This document shows, in pieces, positions 13,401 through 26,196 of a stretch of 64,000 nt of DNA. This stretch comes from Mycteria americana (Eukaryota > Chordata > Aves > Ciconiiformes > Ciconiidae): the NCBI RefSeq assembly GCF_035582795.1, contig NC_134365.1, forward strand, positions 81,263,635 to 81,327,634, in the 5' to 3' direction. Both the position numbers and the translations under genes were made by a program. Under the pieces are notes generated by a model. The model was not told the origin of the DNA and ran no database searches. It saw only the letters and a list, made by a program, of their open reading frames with translations. Positions within the stretch are counted from its first letter, which is position 1, and every line of letters begins with the position of its first letter.

Positions 13401-14238
13401 GGTGGCACAGCATGCCGTAGAAAGGCCTAAAATCCAGTCGCCACACAACCCCGGAGTGCATCACAGTGCTTAGCTCTCCTACAGCATCTTTCTTGTGTGA
13501 ATTCCAAATGACCTACCAGACATCACTTACTTTAACCTTCAAAATATTCCTGTTAGTTATTAGGCCCCTTGTGTAGTGAAGGTAATAGCGGGGCAGTGAT
13601 TTCCCAAAGAAAGCAGGAATGGATTCAGTTTTCTGACTCTCGGTGCTGTCCCTTAAACACAGGAATTGCCTTTCTTAAGCTTCAAACTCTTTGGTGTTTT
13701 GTTTCTTTTTGGTTGATTGGGGTTTTTTTGCTTATACCTTTTGAGGAAAGGGGAAACAGCCTGAGTAGAAGGGTTAGGCTCAAAGGTTTTGTAAAGAATA
13801 GTACAGCTTTTCACCTTTGGGACTTTACTGCAGAGCTGTCTCAGGCTCACATCTAGATGTTGTCCCTAACCCCAAGGTTTCCACACCAAGTGTGGCAGTA
13901 CCTTCAGCTCTGGCTGGCAGGTTCAGAGAGGCTGAGTTGTTACTCTCATTTGCATGTATCCTACGTATATGGAAGATGAAGGCTTAATTACTAAAATCCT
14001 TATAGTCCCGCACTGTCTTCCTTCAGTTTTTTGCTGCATGTGCAGAAGAGCAGGCATATTCCCCTCCCAAATGCCTTGTAAAAAATAACAGAACGGCTTA
14101 GTGTATTGTAGCATGAAGAACCTTGGGCCAAACCCATAGAATTCTATTGACCCGTACAGGAGAAAGAAAATTTTGGGACCTACAAGTCTTGAAAGGCTGT
14201 TAGAGGGAACATGGTCCTGGGAGAGTCCATGCACTGCC

Positions 14239-14382
14239 ACAGAAACACAGAATCTGAGGACTGATGAGGATGGAAGACACCTCTGGAGATCATTCGGTCC
14301 AGCTGTCCTGCTCAGAGCAGGGTCAGCTAGAGCAGGTTGTTTAGGGCCACGTCCGGTCAGGTTTTGAATATCTTAAAAGGAT
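14239..14382 (-). mobile_element. CR1 LINE fragment (3' end region), reverse orientation
   Basis: It starts ACAGAAACACAGAATCTGAG, the inverted CR1 tail, then reads through CTCTGGAGATCATTCGGTCCA, CTGCTCAGAGCAGGGTCAGC and CGTCCGGTCAGGTTTTGAA, all recognisable CR1 3' UTR text. Truncated at its 5' side as usual for CR1. Moderately diverged. Confidence 0.8.
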
Positions 14383-14605
14383 AAAGACTTTTGACTTTTT
14401 AAAGTTTAAACTTTCATGCTTGAGCAAAATGAAATCAGATTCACTTGAGCTACTTTTGCAGTGAATTCCTATCTTAATTTAAATTCAGCACAGGATGATA
14501 GTGGGCAAAATAGTTTTGATAGCTGACAGCTGTTAGGAGACTACCGAGTGAATGTTTGGCTTAACCTGGTCTCCAGTGGATAACTGACTAGGTAGGTTGA
14601 CAATC

Positions 14606-14864
14606 CATGGACTGGATATTAGACTGGATTTTAGACTGGATATTAGGAAATTTTTCTTCACCGAGAGGGTTATCAAGCATTGGAACAGGCTGCCCAGGGA
14701 AGTGGTGGAGTCACCGTCCCTGGAGGTATTTAAAGGACGTTTGGATGAGGTGCTTAGAGACATGGTGTAGTGGTGGTTTTGGCAGTGTTAGGTTTATGGT
14801 TGGACTCGATGATCTTAAAGGTCTTTTCCAACCTATACGATTCTGTGATTCTGTGATTCTGTGG
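14606..14864 (+). mobile_element. CR1 LINE fragment, forward, with intact end of ORF2
   Basis: 5'-truncated CR1. One frame reads [20 protein letters not shown]...VLRDMV and stops at TAG (about 14768), the normal C-terminus of the CR1 ORF2 protein. The 3' UTR and ATTCTGTG tail repeats (to 14863) follow. The head has three tandem copies of ACTGGATATT/ACTGGATTTT. Little decay, so probably a younger insertion. Not an active element: only about 260 bp remain. Confidence 0.88.
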
Positions 14865-17156
14865 ATGGGCAGGGAAAATAAATTATAACTTCATCCTAGG
14901 CTCAAGCCCCTCAGAGAGGATGGCAGTGGGATGGCAAGGTGAGCCGCACTGCATTCTCCCTGGGTACCCACCTGAGAAAGGCAGAGCAGACCCTACTGAT
15001 GCTCCTCACTGGCAGCTCTCTCCAGGGTTGCAGTTACACAACATGTCACAGGGAGAAGAAAAATAAATGCTTTTTATATCTCCTCACCCATCTGCACTTT
15101 CTCCTTCTGGACCAGTACTGCAAACAAAATTATCAGAAGCATCATGTTGGCAGTATTTTTAGTAAACAGCAAGAGACTCATGTGAACTTGTTCCTCCTTC
15201 TCCTTGTCCTTGCCCCCTATACATAAAACAGATTGGAGAGTTTTCTGAGCAGAACCTTTTGAGGTTCCCCTATTTCTGCCTTCCAGACAAAACAGCTTGA
15301 CTATAACACTGCAGGCCTAGAGCTGACTGAAGAGACAACTGCTCTTTAGGTCGAGGGAATAATTTCCCCCTTGTGTGCTAAGTGCTTCGCCAGGTTAGGA
15401 TTCCTGGAGTTCCAGGGATTGCCTTGCTGTTGGGTCATGAATGCCTCAATACACAATAGCTGGCAAAGGAAGATGAGGAAGTTCACAGGGGAATATAGGA
15501 AAAAAATAGAAAGTGTGTTTATTAATAAGGAATGTTCTCAAAGGTTTCCAAATTATGCAAAAATAGGTGCACGCATTCCTAAGGACAGTGCAAATGTGGG
15601 TGGCAAGATCCTCCCGCTGCTGTCTGGGGACAAATGGCGAGGGAGGTGGAAAATAAATTGGAAAATGTATTTTCATTCAGTCCTCTGGCTTGGCTTAAGC
15701 AAGGAAACATCGACTTTTATCCCACACCATCTCAAGAGCATTGCTGCTGACATCTGTGTTCAAAGACTGGTTTGCACTTTGCCATCAGTTGAGGTCTTCC
15801 CCTCAGCCCCACTGAAGGGAGAAGCTGGCCAGGCTGGTTCCTGCCTGCTGCTTCAGAAATACAGACTGCGTCGGTCCCCGTAACCTCTCTCTTCTTCTCT
15901 GTTTCCTAAAATCACTTTTTTTTCTGGTTTGAGTTGCCACTTAGCATCTCTGGTTTTATAATCACATCTGCACACCCAGACGTAAGGTTCCTGGTGCGGA
16001 GGGTCGCTGCTCGCCTCTCTCCACCTTTACGATGGGAAATGTCATCTTCGTGGTCTTCATTTTCCTCCTTACCTTTTCCTTCCCGTTCCCCCACAGTTCA
16101 GAGTGACACCTAGTGCCTGGGACAACTCCTGCAGGGCTTTGCTCTTTTTCTCCTCTCTTATGCCACAGGCACATGCTTTATATAAAGAAGTGCCATGTTT
16201 TCACCCAGAAATGTGGTACCTGTGCCCTGTGGTACAGGGCACAGCCTTGGGCTGGAGGAATTTATCAAGAGAGGCTGAAGGAGGACCTTAGCTTGCAGCT
16301 CATTCTCATCTACTGTCCTACATCCAGCTGCCTTTGAAGTTGATGGAGAGCCTTCCCTGATTTTAATGTGAGTCAGGCTAATGCTTAAATAAAATATGAT
16401 TTCCTCTCCCTTTTGGTCATAGTTTTCAAGGTACATCTTCCTGCATTTCACCAGAGAGGTTTTCTGGAGTGAAATCTGTCTGTTTTATTTTGCGGAGGTG
16501 GTAGGGGTTCATAAATAATGAACTTAGTCCGGGCTAAGTTCATTATTGCTGTTTGCTGTATTTTTCATGTTCCCATGTTTAATTGTTTTGAATAAAGCAA
16601 AACAAAACAAAAAGTAATTACTGAGTATTTCCCCACATTTCACAAACTTCCTTTTTGAGTCATTGTTTGTGTGCCCTCCCTGAGAACTTGGTTCTGATCT
16701 CTTCTGCTTTCTTGCTGACATGGTCTGAAATATTTTGAAATCTGCAGGATAATTTAACTGAGGTATGTTCTAGCCTTGCATTTGGTATCATAATAACTTT
16801 CAAAACATGCTATCACTGAATCTCTTGGGTGAATTCTGAAATTAATGTTCAATTACCTTTATCTGTGAATTCCAGAAATTAGCATGGATTTTTCACAAAG
16901 GGACTATTTTGCATTCTTTTGAGATATTCTTCATGTACGCTAATGAATTTTAAAAGAAATAAAGAAAAAGGCCCTTTTCGTATGGGCAGAGGGGGCAGGG
17001 AGAGTTGTTTAGAGACCGCTGCTCTTTATGACTTTAATCTCCAAACTTCTTGAAAGTGCTGTGCGCTATGGCCCTATGCCTCATTTGTTCTTCTAATGGC
17101 TATCCTCATATCAAGGGGTCTTGCAAAGGGGTCTTCAAAGAACAGTTATGAGTTTA
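14865..17156. other. Intergenic DNA between two CR1 copies
   Basis: Only the 16.5-kb inverted repeat is notable. The 170-codon frame at 15371-15883 shows no family resemblance. Confidence 0.6.
16514..16547. repeat. Perfect 14-bp inverted repeat, 6-bp loop
   Basis: Arms AATAATGAACTTAG (16514-16527) and CTAAGTTCATTATT (16534-16547) around TCCGGG, whose outer bases can pair further. AT-rich arms favour cruciform extrusion. Confidence 0.92.
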
Positions 17157-17570
17157 TAGAATCACAGAATCATTTAGGTTGGAAAAGACCCTTAAGATCA
17201 TCGAGTCCAAACATAAACCTAACACTGCCAAGTCCACCACTAAACCATGTCCCTAAGCACCACATCTACATGCCTTTTAAATACCTCCAGGGATGGCGAC
17301 TCAACCACTTCCCTGGGCAGCCTGTTCCAATGCTTGACAACCATTTTGGTGAAGAAATTTTTCCTGATATCCAACTTAAACCTCCCCTGGCGCAACTTGA
17401 GGCCATTTCCTCTCGTCCTATCACTTGTTACTTGGGAGAAGAGACCGACCCCCATCTCTCTACAGCCTCCTTTCAGGTAGTTGTAGAGAGCGATAAGGTC
17501 TCCCCTCAACCGCCTTTTCTCCAGGCTAAACAACCCCAGTTCCCTCAGCCGCTCCTCACAGGACTTGTTC
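17157..17570 (-). mobile_element. CR1 LINE fragment, reverse, longest in the window
   Basis: It begins with the inverted tail TAGAATCACAGAATCA and ends near GCTCCTCACAGGACTTGT. On the minus strand an uninterrupted frame covers the last part of ORF2: [34 protein letters not shown], then [20 protein letters not shown] and VVLRDMV. This is the reverse-transcriptase protein's C-terminal region. The frame is open, so the copy is little decayed, but it is 5'-truncated and cannot move itself. It appears to be the same subfamily as the copy at 14.6 kb. Confidence 0.92.
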
Positions 17571-20489
17571 ATGTTAGGAGGCTGTCTCTTTTCATGCCAC
17601 AAGTACTCCCCCTTTGCCCAAGAAAGAATTAAAGACAGTGCAAAGATCTCCGTCGTCCTTCCCATTCAGGGGCTCTACAGGTTTCTTGTGAGCAGGGTGA
17701 ATAGTAATAAACACAGGTATACTTGAAAATTATTGATCAAACCTTGCTGAGTGAGATAGATGCAATGCTGGGAAGGTGATGGGAAGATGCAACTGTCTTC
17801 CACCGTTGGAAGGCAGGAGGTATCCCTTTGGAATGATGTCCCTGTGGAAAGCTGGTAAGGACAGCAACCACCAGTTCCTGTCTGCAATGGATCCTGTGAC
17901 CTGATCAGCCCCGCTGGCACAGTGCTGTAGGAGGACAGATATACCGGAGGCGTCTTTTTTTCTGACAGGGTTGGGCCATTTGTTCTCCTCACTGCACACT
18001 CCTCCCAGTGCCTCATTTCTTTCTGTTTCTTTCCTGAGTGTGTTTCTATCATTGCAGCAGCAATTATCTTCCATGTTTTCCTCGCTTGCAGTATGTGCCA
18101 TGTGTTGGACACCGCTCTGCTTCATGCTGTCCTCTGGGCAGGGTCTTCAGTGGCCACCCTGAGCACCAGTGAGCCTCTGGAGGGCTTCACCTCTTCCTAA
18201 GGGCTTCTGACCCAACAGTTCACAGTCACTTACTGATGTGTGTGGTTACATTTCTGGGCCACGGAGTGTTTCTTGGTTTCTTAGATTAGTTTTCTGTCAT
18301 TCGAACACATTTAGCACTCTGTTACATGAGTGCCTTCAAGGGATACTGTCAGCATCGGGCTAGCAATCAACCACAAGACCTCTGCTCATGACTTCTGGCT
18401 CTTCACAAAACTTGACGAGCCTAAATTATTGCAAGTCACATTCTGCTACCTATTTTCTTACTGATTTCTCATCCCATATGAAATTTCTCATAGTAAAGCA
18501 CATCTGAACTTGTATAAGGAAGGCAATCTAAGAATCTTTATGAACAGCCAGATTTTATCATCTTACTGTTAATCCCCCTCCTTCAGACTGACAATAAATG
18601 CATGGTGAAGTATAGATTCTAGTAATACAAATAGACAAAAGTTAGGTTAGCTTATTTTGCTCCTAATTTTTTTGTATGTATTATAGATTGGTAGAGAGAG
18701 GGCTTTACATGACACAGCCTATGACATGCAGGCATAAAGTGATTTATATTCCTGTCCTAAATTCCTTGGCATTAACCTACGAGGCTTTAAGAAACAAGAG
18801 TGATACTTGGTCCCAATGAAGTAAATGAGAGTTCGCTCTTTGCAACTGCATTTTTTTTATCCTGCAGTTTAGCAATAAACTGATTTTCCAAGCTTACATT
18901 TTTTCCCCAAAATCACTTTAACGACTTCATGAGTAGCGGTGGAGGGAGTAGTGGGGGTGCTTTAATTGAATACAGATTTGTATTCTGTTTGGCTTTTATC
19001 AGATTCACTTTGAAATGGTACAGATGAAATATCTTACAATATCTGGGTTTTCTTTCATTAATCATGTTTTACATTCACATAAAAGTGGATCTTGTACCAA
19101 GTAGTTCATGTGCACTGTAAAATTAACTGAGTAGTCACTCTACACATAAATAAAGCGTGTGCCTATGACACAAATTAAAAACAAATCCCAAATACTTCAG
19201 GTCCTATCTTAGTATCTTCTTTTGGCATGCCTAAACGTGCAAGTCTTTTAAAACATGTTAGATTTGCCATATGTCTGGTTATAGTTCTGGTTTCTCTATA
19301 GCAGCCTTGCTATCTAAATGGGTTGGCGGAGGGGAAATTATGCTTCAGAATTAGCACAAGACCTGTAAATGCAAAATATTAAAATGAACGTAAGGTATAC
19401 TGCAGTCTGAGTACAAAGCAGTCAGGAAAGATACTCAAGGTGGCTGTATCTTGCCTTGCTCTGTTGTGAAGGGAGGCAGGTGCAGATTCAAGAGGAAGGG
19501 CAAGAGGCACAGCCACAGGGGGTTCACGATCTCCTTCCTCATCTGCCCGTCCCCGTGACAGGAGGAATTCACGTGCTCCCAGCAAGGCACTGCAAGGTCT
19601 CTTTGGCTCCTCAGCCCCTCTGGGCCAGATTTGGAGAGGTAAAGGCTAGACAGTGCCGTGCCGTGCCGTGCTGTGCCGTGCCGTGCCGTGCCCTTCCTGG
19701 GTCTTCCCCTCCATCCTTGGAGCTGCGCTGTGCACCTGCCCTCTTCACAGGTGACCAGAGGTATCCCCCAGCCCTAACGCTCAGGAGCAGGGAATGGAAA
19801 AACGATTCCATCTTTCAACTGGAGTTACTGGTGCTGGGGCTGTCTGTGTGCTTAAAAAGTGTAGCAGTAGCTGAGCGGTGCTGAGCAGGGGTTATAGGAG
19901 CCCAGCCGGGAGCTGGGTGGTCTCTTGTGCTGTCAGTCTGATTTTGATGGATCTGCCATTTGACCAAAGGACACAAGAAGGAATGCAAATGGCAAGAAAA
20001 ATTATTAGTGTGTAATAAGAGTCATTTAAGTAAATTGGTGACCCAAATGGGCAGAGGAGTGGGACAAAGGTTGCAATGTTAGGTTTCTAACCACCGCCGT
20101 TTGTTTCTAACAGCATGTGTCAGAGAGGAGGGAAGAGTCCATGAGCTGTCAGTTGCTTTTACAATTAAGAGTACAGGCTGTGGTCCGAAGTGGTTCATTT
20201 TGGCTTGGCTGTGGGGAGCAGGGATATGTGTAACGGGTCAGGTAAGCGGGTGTCTGTCTGTACTTGCTGGTTGTCGCCGCTGTTACCCCCCCAGGACTGG
20301 GCATATTGCCTTCTTGCCTCTGGCTCGATACCTAGGTGAAATCCAGCCCTTCGAGTTGCAACTCTATCGCACGCTCTGTGGCCAAAGTAAGGGCGAGTTG
20401 CGCAGGAGTGCCGGGCTGAGAAGAGGGTACGGGACAGCTGAATGGTGGCAAGCAGCAGCTTAGGCTGAACGTGCAGCGTGGACACGTTA
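17571..20489. other. Intergenic DNA, AT-rich in the middle
   Basis: 18.2-19.4 kb is AT-rich with few repeats. No gene or RNA feature could be supported, apart from the pentanucleotide repeat near 19.67 kb. Confidence 0.6.
19654..19691. repeat. (GCCGT)n pentanucleotide repeat
   Basis: About seven units of CCGTG with one unit changed to CTGTG. Confidence 0.9.
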
Positions 20490-21155
20490 TTAGTGTCACT
20501 GTGGATAAACACAGAGTGATACATATGGGAAAAAGCGGTCTTGCCTCACACAGAAAACAACGGGCTAAGCGCTCACCGCTATCACGGAGGAGCAGAGCCC
20601 TGGGCTGTAATACAGGAAACCACCTCGGGGATCAGCAGAGGTCAAAGACCTCATCTCATTTTAGGGAGCAAGTCAGAAATCTTCACGCTGCCCCTGTACA
20701 AATCTGTGGTGTGACCATGTCCATGAGCCATTCTGCTCTTCCCACCTTGGAAAAGACATGCAGAGCTGGAAGATGTTCAGAAAAGGATAACAAAGGTGAT
20801 CCAAGACATGGGACAACTTACTTATAAGCCACAGTTAATTAAGCCAGCTCTTTTAAGCTTCCCTAATTCTTCAGCCTGGGAGATGACTGATTGAGGACAT
20901 CTATGACAGAAGCCTATAAACTCAAGTATGTCTTGGAGGGGATGATTGTTCATTGTCTCTTCCAGTACAAAGCAAAGAAGTTGTCAAGGGGAAGGTTCAG
21001 AATAACCAAGGGTCAGCAGTTCTTCCCATCAGGCATAACGAAGCCCTGGGACTCCTTGCCAGCAGATGTGGGTGTTAAGAGTTTACACAGGCTCAAGTGG
21101 TGATTGAACAAGTTTGCAGAAGGGAAATCCATCCTGGGTTATTAAACACAAAACC
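20490..21155 (+). mobile_element. Old, degraded CR1-like LINE fragment
   Basis: Similar to the older CR1 (CR1-L like) group: CTGTACAAATCTGTGGTGTG, AGAAAAGGATAACAAAGGTGA, AAGGGGAAGGTTCAGAATAA, and a coded stretch FFPSGITKPWDSLPADVGV that parallels the usual W-N-S-L-P motif near the ORF2 end. Stops and indels break the frame. Boundaries are approximate. Confidence 0.65.
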
Positions 21156-24100
21156 ATCAGGAAATTCATGAGTCTCAAACCATTATTTGGGAGAATACTC
21201 TTGGGAAATACCGTTATACGCTTGCTCTTTTCATACATTCTTCGCTAGGCATTTGCTTTTAGCCAGTGTCAGAGACAGAAATTGGGCTTTATGGACCTTT
21301 CCACTGACTGGTACACTCTTAGCCTCCCTACAGGCATCATCAGCATGCAAGAGTATAAATGTTTGCTAGGAATAGAAACATTCATCATAGAAAACTCCAC
21401 CAGCCTTTTAAAACCATAGTGCCCTGTGAAATTGGTGTAGAAGGCCTTTGCAGTCTTCACCACCCCGCGTCAGGAGGATAGAGTGCGTGCAAGTGGTTAA
21501 CCTAGATGGAATTACAGCAGAAGGTGAACGGCAGAGTTGGCAGTTGGGTATTGAAACAAATGGACAATTATTCTTTTGGACATTTAGGTGTTTGTTTAAC
21601 TGGTTACTTCTAGCATACAACGGGGGTTGGTGGTATGTTCTCAGTACCCAAACTTACATGTTCGCAGTGGAATTCCCTCTGATAAACACCCTGATTTATC
21701 TGAGGTACTGTATTAAAAAATAATAATAATAAAGAGAGTAAAATGTGGCGTGGAAGGTGATCTGTCAGGTCCAAGTGGATCATCTTCCCTTAGAAAAGTT
21801 TTCTGCTATTAGACTTATAGTCAAGACATTTGGTCAAGTTGAATGAGTTCAGACCCAAATGAATTCAGACTCATCCTTTCCAAGTGAGGGCTTTTCATCT
21901 GCCCTGGCAAACCTATTGGAAAGCAGGGGAATCTAGTGGCCTTGTAGCAACAGCCTTGTTCCCTCAGTGAATCTTTCTGACCACTCCTTAGCTAGGTACC
22001 CCTAGCTCCTAAAAGTGGAGATGGAAAAGATCTAATAGGCAAGTTAAGTCTTCCTGATGTGGGATGTCCAAGAAGATGACTGCATCAGTTCCACACTGAC
22101 ACCAACGATGGTCCCAATTTCTGCCCATTGCCACCCTTTCTCTTTTACTCTTTTAAGCTTTCCGAAGGCAGTGTTAAAGCACATGCATCCTTCAAACATA
22201 ATATTATAAGTCTACTTGCTGTCAGTGGAAAGTTGAGCATATGCATGTATGGATCATAGCCCATTATACAGCCTCGTCACAAATCAGGAGCAGAAATTTA
22301 CTTTCCTTCCTTTACAGGAAATCTAACCTATGTGAAAGTGCTGAACACTTATAAATGGAGAAAGCCTGTGAGCTTGGTCCAAAACCCTTAACCCCTGGCA
22401 AAACTTTTATTTTGTAATGGGACTCGGAGGAGAAATTACTCTAATAGGTGGTACGAAGGTAAATTAAAATAGGGATGTTAATTTGGAGTGGGTGTAAATG
22501 GGTGTGACTCTTTTGAAATGGGTGAAACTGCCCTCCCTTTCACCAAGTCTGGATTTGCTCCCTTCTCCCTCCCCGCGCCTGTGGAAGAGCAGGTGCCGCA
22601 CTCAGCTCAGGCTGGGAGCCTGGGTGTGTGTCCTCTGCTGTCAGTCCTGCCCTTACCTTTTCTTTTTACCAAAACAAAAACAAGCCCAGAGGAATTTAAA
22701 CCTGCTGTTTTTGTTCTGTTAACAAATACTGACTGCAAAGCCGTTTTTCTTGCTCTCTTGATGGAGACGGTAAGACAGTATATGGACAGGGAAGCAAAGA
22801 TGAGGGGCCACATCAAATTGACGTTTGTGCTTGTGAGGAGGTGCGGAAGGGCGTATGGAAGGGTTAAACAGGGGTTTTTGAAAGCAGTGGAGAAAAGGAC
22901 CATGACAGCAAAAATATATTAAAAATAAAACCAAAACATAAAAAACTGGCTGCAAAGACGGACTTGGGCAAAAGCATTTCATGTGAAGAGTCATGCACAC
23001 ATATGGGATAAATTACCAAGAAAGGGCATGGAAACAAAACATCTTAAATGTATATTTAAAAGCAAAAGAGCAACGGGAAGAAGAAGAGACATGGGATGTT
23101 GCTAAAGAAACATGATGAGAGAGACGGCGTAGGAGCCAGCAGGAAATGGTAGCGAAATAGCTGCCAGAGAAAGGGCCGGTGGGGGCCGACGGCGTTCTGC
23201 TCCTCTTGTTTGTTGAAGACCTTTGTAGTACCTTTCCTGCTGGATTTAACATGCATGCACAGTGCGGTGTGCAGGGCGCACGCATCTGAGGACACAGAAA
23301 AGGAGAAATGTGGGGGAAATGAGGTTGGGAAAATGGAAAAGAGAAGCAAAACACCCGGTCCCTCGTTCAAGGAATCCCTGTGGACTGCGGGGCAGGAGGA
23401 AGAAGTAAGAGGAATGGAGCGAGTACTCTCTGCAAAATATTCCCCTTGGCTGCCACCCAAGAACTCCTCTAGGAACCTAAGGTACTTTTGGCATGTGTGG
23501 TGCTAAAACAAACCTTATCTACACCACAAAAATTAGAGCTGCACTGGTTATCTGCACGCATTGACAAGGGTAGCTGTACTCGGGACTGTTCTGGTTCATA
23601 TCTCTTCTGCTCCCCACGTTCCTCCATGCTTCCAGTGAGGTCTTCATCGTGGCTGCAGAAACAGTGCTGAACTTAGTTTGTCCTTGTCTACACTTGCAGC
23701 TAATTCACATTCAGTGCTGGTTCAGCCGCTTCTGTTGCTGACACCTGTTGTCAGCAGTCGGTAATTTCTTTTTTTAGGACAATCCTACATTGCCCTGGAG
23801 CTCAGAAAGGGCCTTAAATTAGACTTAATTCTATTCAGATGTAGTTAGCAGTATTTAATTAGCACAGTCCTGAAGCAAAAGTCAGTCTATTCCTTGGATC
23901 ACTGGAGTGCATTCTGGATACTTTCCATATTGCTGCAGGAGTCTGACCTTTATTTTTTTTATCTTCAGCCCAAGAAATGTGCTGGGGCTTTTCAAGCACT
24001 TTCAGTGTAGGGGCCACATCTTAATAGACAGATTCCTTTGCAGATGGCTTCCTGCTCGTTTGCAATTGCAAAACTTCACTGAGGCAATTACCATGATTGC

Positions 24101-26145
24101 AGACATGGGAATGTGACATTAGGAAAGCATTTAATGTATTCTCAGCATCTGTTACAGCACTGTGGCAAATGGAAACCATGGGGAGATGCCAGCACTATGG
24201 GTAGGACTCAACTTGCTTAACTTTGACTGACTAGAAGTTTGCATCCCGTCTGAACGAGACATATAGGTACTCTCTGTAGACAGTGCTAACAGACGCAAGC
24301 ATATCCAGAGGGTGATTCAGCTATCCTGAGTTGATGTCCAAGGGACCAGGGATGACTTGTCCTCTGATGGTGCTCCGTTTTCTGGGGAAGTGAGTTGTTT
24401 AGACTAGCAATCCCATATTAGCAGCTAAAATTAGGTGACTTGAATCCTGTCCTCTGTGGCCGTTGTGATTGTCACAGACCACTGGAAAGTGCCCCAGAAA
24501 TGATGAGCCAACGCTAATTGCACCTCCATGGACTGTTAGCTGACAAACTATGAGATCTTTTGCTTGCCAGAAGAGTTCCGCTTATTCCCAGAAAGTGATG
24601 CAGGAGCTGGCAAGAAGATACTCTACAGGAATAGAAAAGAAGAAAAGGGGGTGTATCAGCAGTAATCGAGACAAACTCCAGCCTTCAGATTAAAAGCCTT
24701 AGCTGTGTAAACCAAGTAGAGAAGGATGCTCTAGGAGCTATTAGTTTTAACTTTTCTGCTTTTTCATTCCGTTTCTTGACCATTTTCTCTCTTGTTTCTA
24801 TGGAGATGCCTACACCACATGGGTAGAACGTCATCCTCCTTGAATCCATTTTTAAATGGAGGTTCAGACAAGACTACTGAACTGCTTATCTTAGAGTCTG
24901 TTAGTTCTCCTCTGGTGAAATGTTTTCATTTTGTGTGACATAATTAAATATGGAAACAAAGAAATAGACAGAGAGAATTAATAACATTTATATCCATTTT
25001 AAAAGTACCTAAATTTCAGGCCCTGAACATGAAACAACCCCAAAAGACTATGAGGAAGCCCCAGGCTGGGTGACCCAGGAGAGCTTGTTTGGTGGGGCGT
25101 GGGTGGGAGCTGAAATGGGGGTGCTGTATGAGCTCCGTGCTCTGGGAGAGGATACAGCTGTGATTTGAAAGAATTAATTCCTCCTTATTTCTGGAAAGGA
25201 AGAGTTTGGGCACCTTCATGGCTGTGGGTCTTGAGAGGAAATAAGCATCTATCTCCCCTGCAGCCCAGAGCCGGCTGCCGAAATGGCACAGGCTCACCTG
25301 ACCGAGCTGGGTACCCCGAACAGGCTGGCTACCGCAATGCAGCGAGGTTTCACCTCCCTCATCTCCTCCTCCAGTGGGTTTTGAGGCTTGCGCAGAGCTT
25401 GGTGTTTGTTGCAGTTTCATGCTTTCCAGGAGAGCCTGAAGCAGCCACGGGTGGTGGCTATCGCAGGCCTTGAGAGCGGCGGAGCTTTTCATCTCAACCT
25501 TTCCTACTAATTACCTAGTTGGATCCTTGCTCAGAGTGCTGGCTTCAGCAGACCTCCTCCCTACACGTCCACCCACATCGTGGAGGGCAGTGGGATCCAG
25601 CAGCCTCGCAGCTAGTGAAAACATCTCATCTGCTTTGGGGTATCTCCCTCTCGTGTTGCATGGAAATACCAGCTTGACCGCTGTCTGGAACGCGGTCTGT
25701 GGGGCAGGGACCCATCGAGGCCAGCCGGGGACTGAGAATCCCCTCTGGAGCTGGGCACCTAGGGCCACGCATGGATGCTACAGTGGCCAAAAGAGTCGGT
25801 GCCTTCCCCTGCTCTACCATCGATGGGTCCTGCCAACACAGTTGTTGGTGGGGTTGCGCTGTGAACCAGACCTGGGAGCTACACTGGGTATTAAAAAACC
25901 CCTCTCTATCCCTCCTTTATTGCTAATTTAAGCTGGGGCACTTCAGTGACCTAGCTCAAACCGCAGCTTGCCCAACAGCAGCATCCACTCCATTGAGGGG
26001 GAAGGTGAAATCAGGGTGAAAATGCACAGCTGGAAATGGAGATGGTGGAGAAAATATAACATTGAAGCAGATCCTAAGAGTTTTGGCTTTGTTTTCTTTA
26101 ATAGCTTAGGCCTGTTGTTTTTTTTGTTGGTTTTTTTAATAGCTT

Positions 26146-26196
26146 TTAAGAAGTTAGCCTGAAGTTAGGCCTAGCTCTTAAGAAGTTAGCCTGAAG
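26146..26196. repeat. 32-bp tandem duplication
   Basis: TTAAGAAGTTAGCCTGAAG occurs at 26146-26164 and again at 26178-26196, with GTTAGGCCTAGCT-like text between; a related CTTAGGCCTG lies just upstream (26104-26113). Confidence 0.85.

Larger units (their letters stand above)
9755..14238. other. Intergenic DNA between the unexplained ORF and the first CR1
   Basis: Contains the TATA/CATG tract, a short duplication of GGGCTTCAGGCAGGCGC (about 10058-10093) and the MIR-like relic. A 204-codon minus frame at 10939-11553 has no recognised motif. Nothing else supported. Confidence 0.6.
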
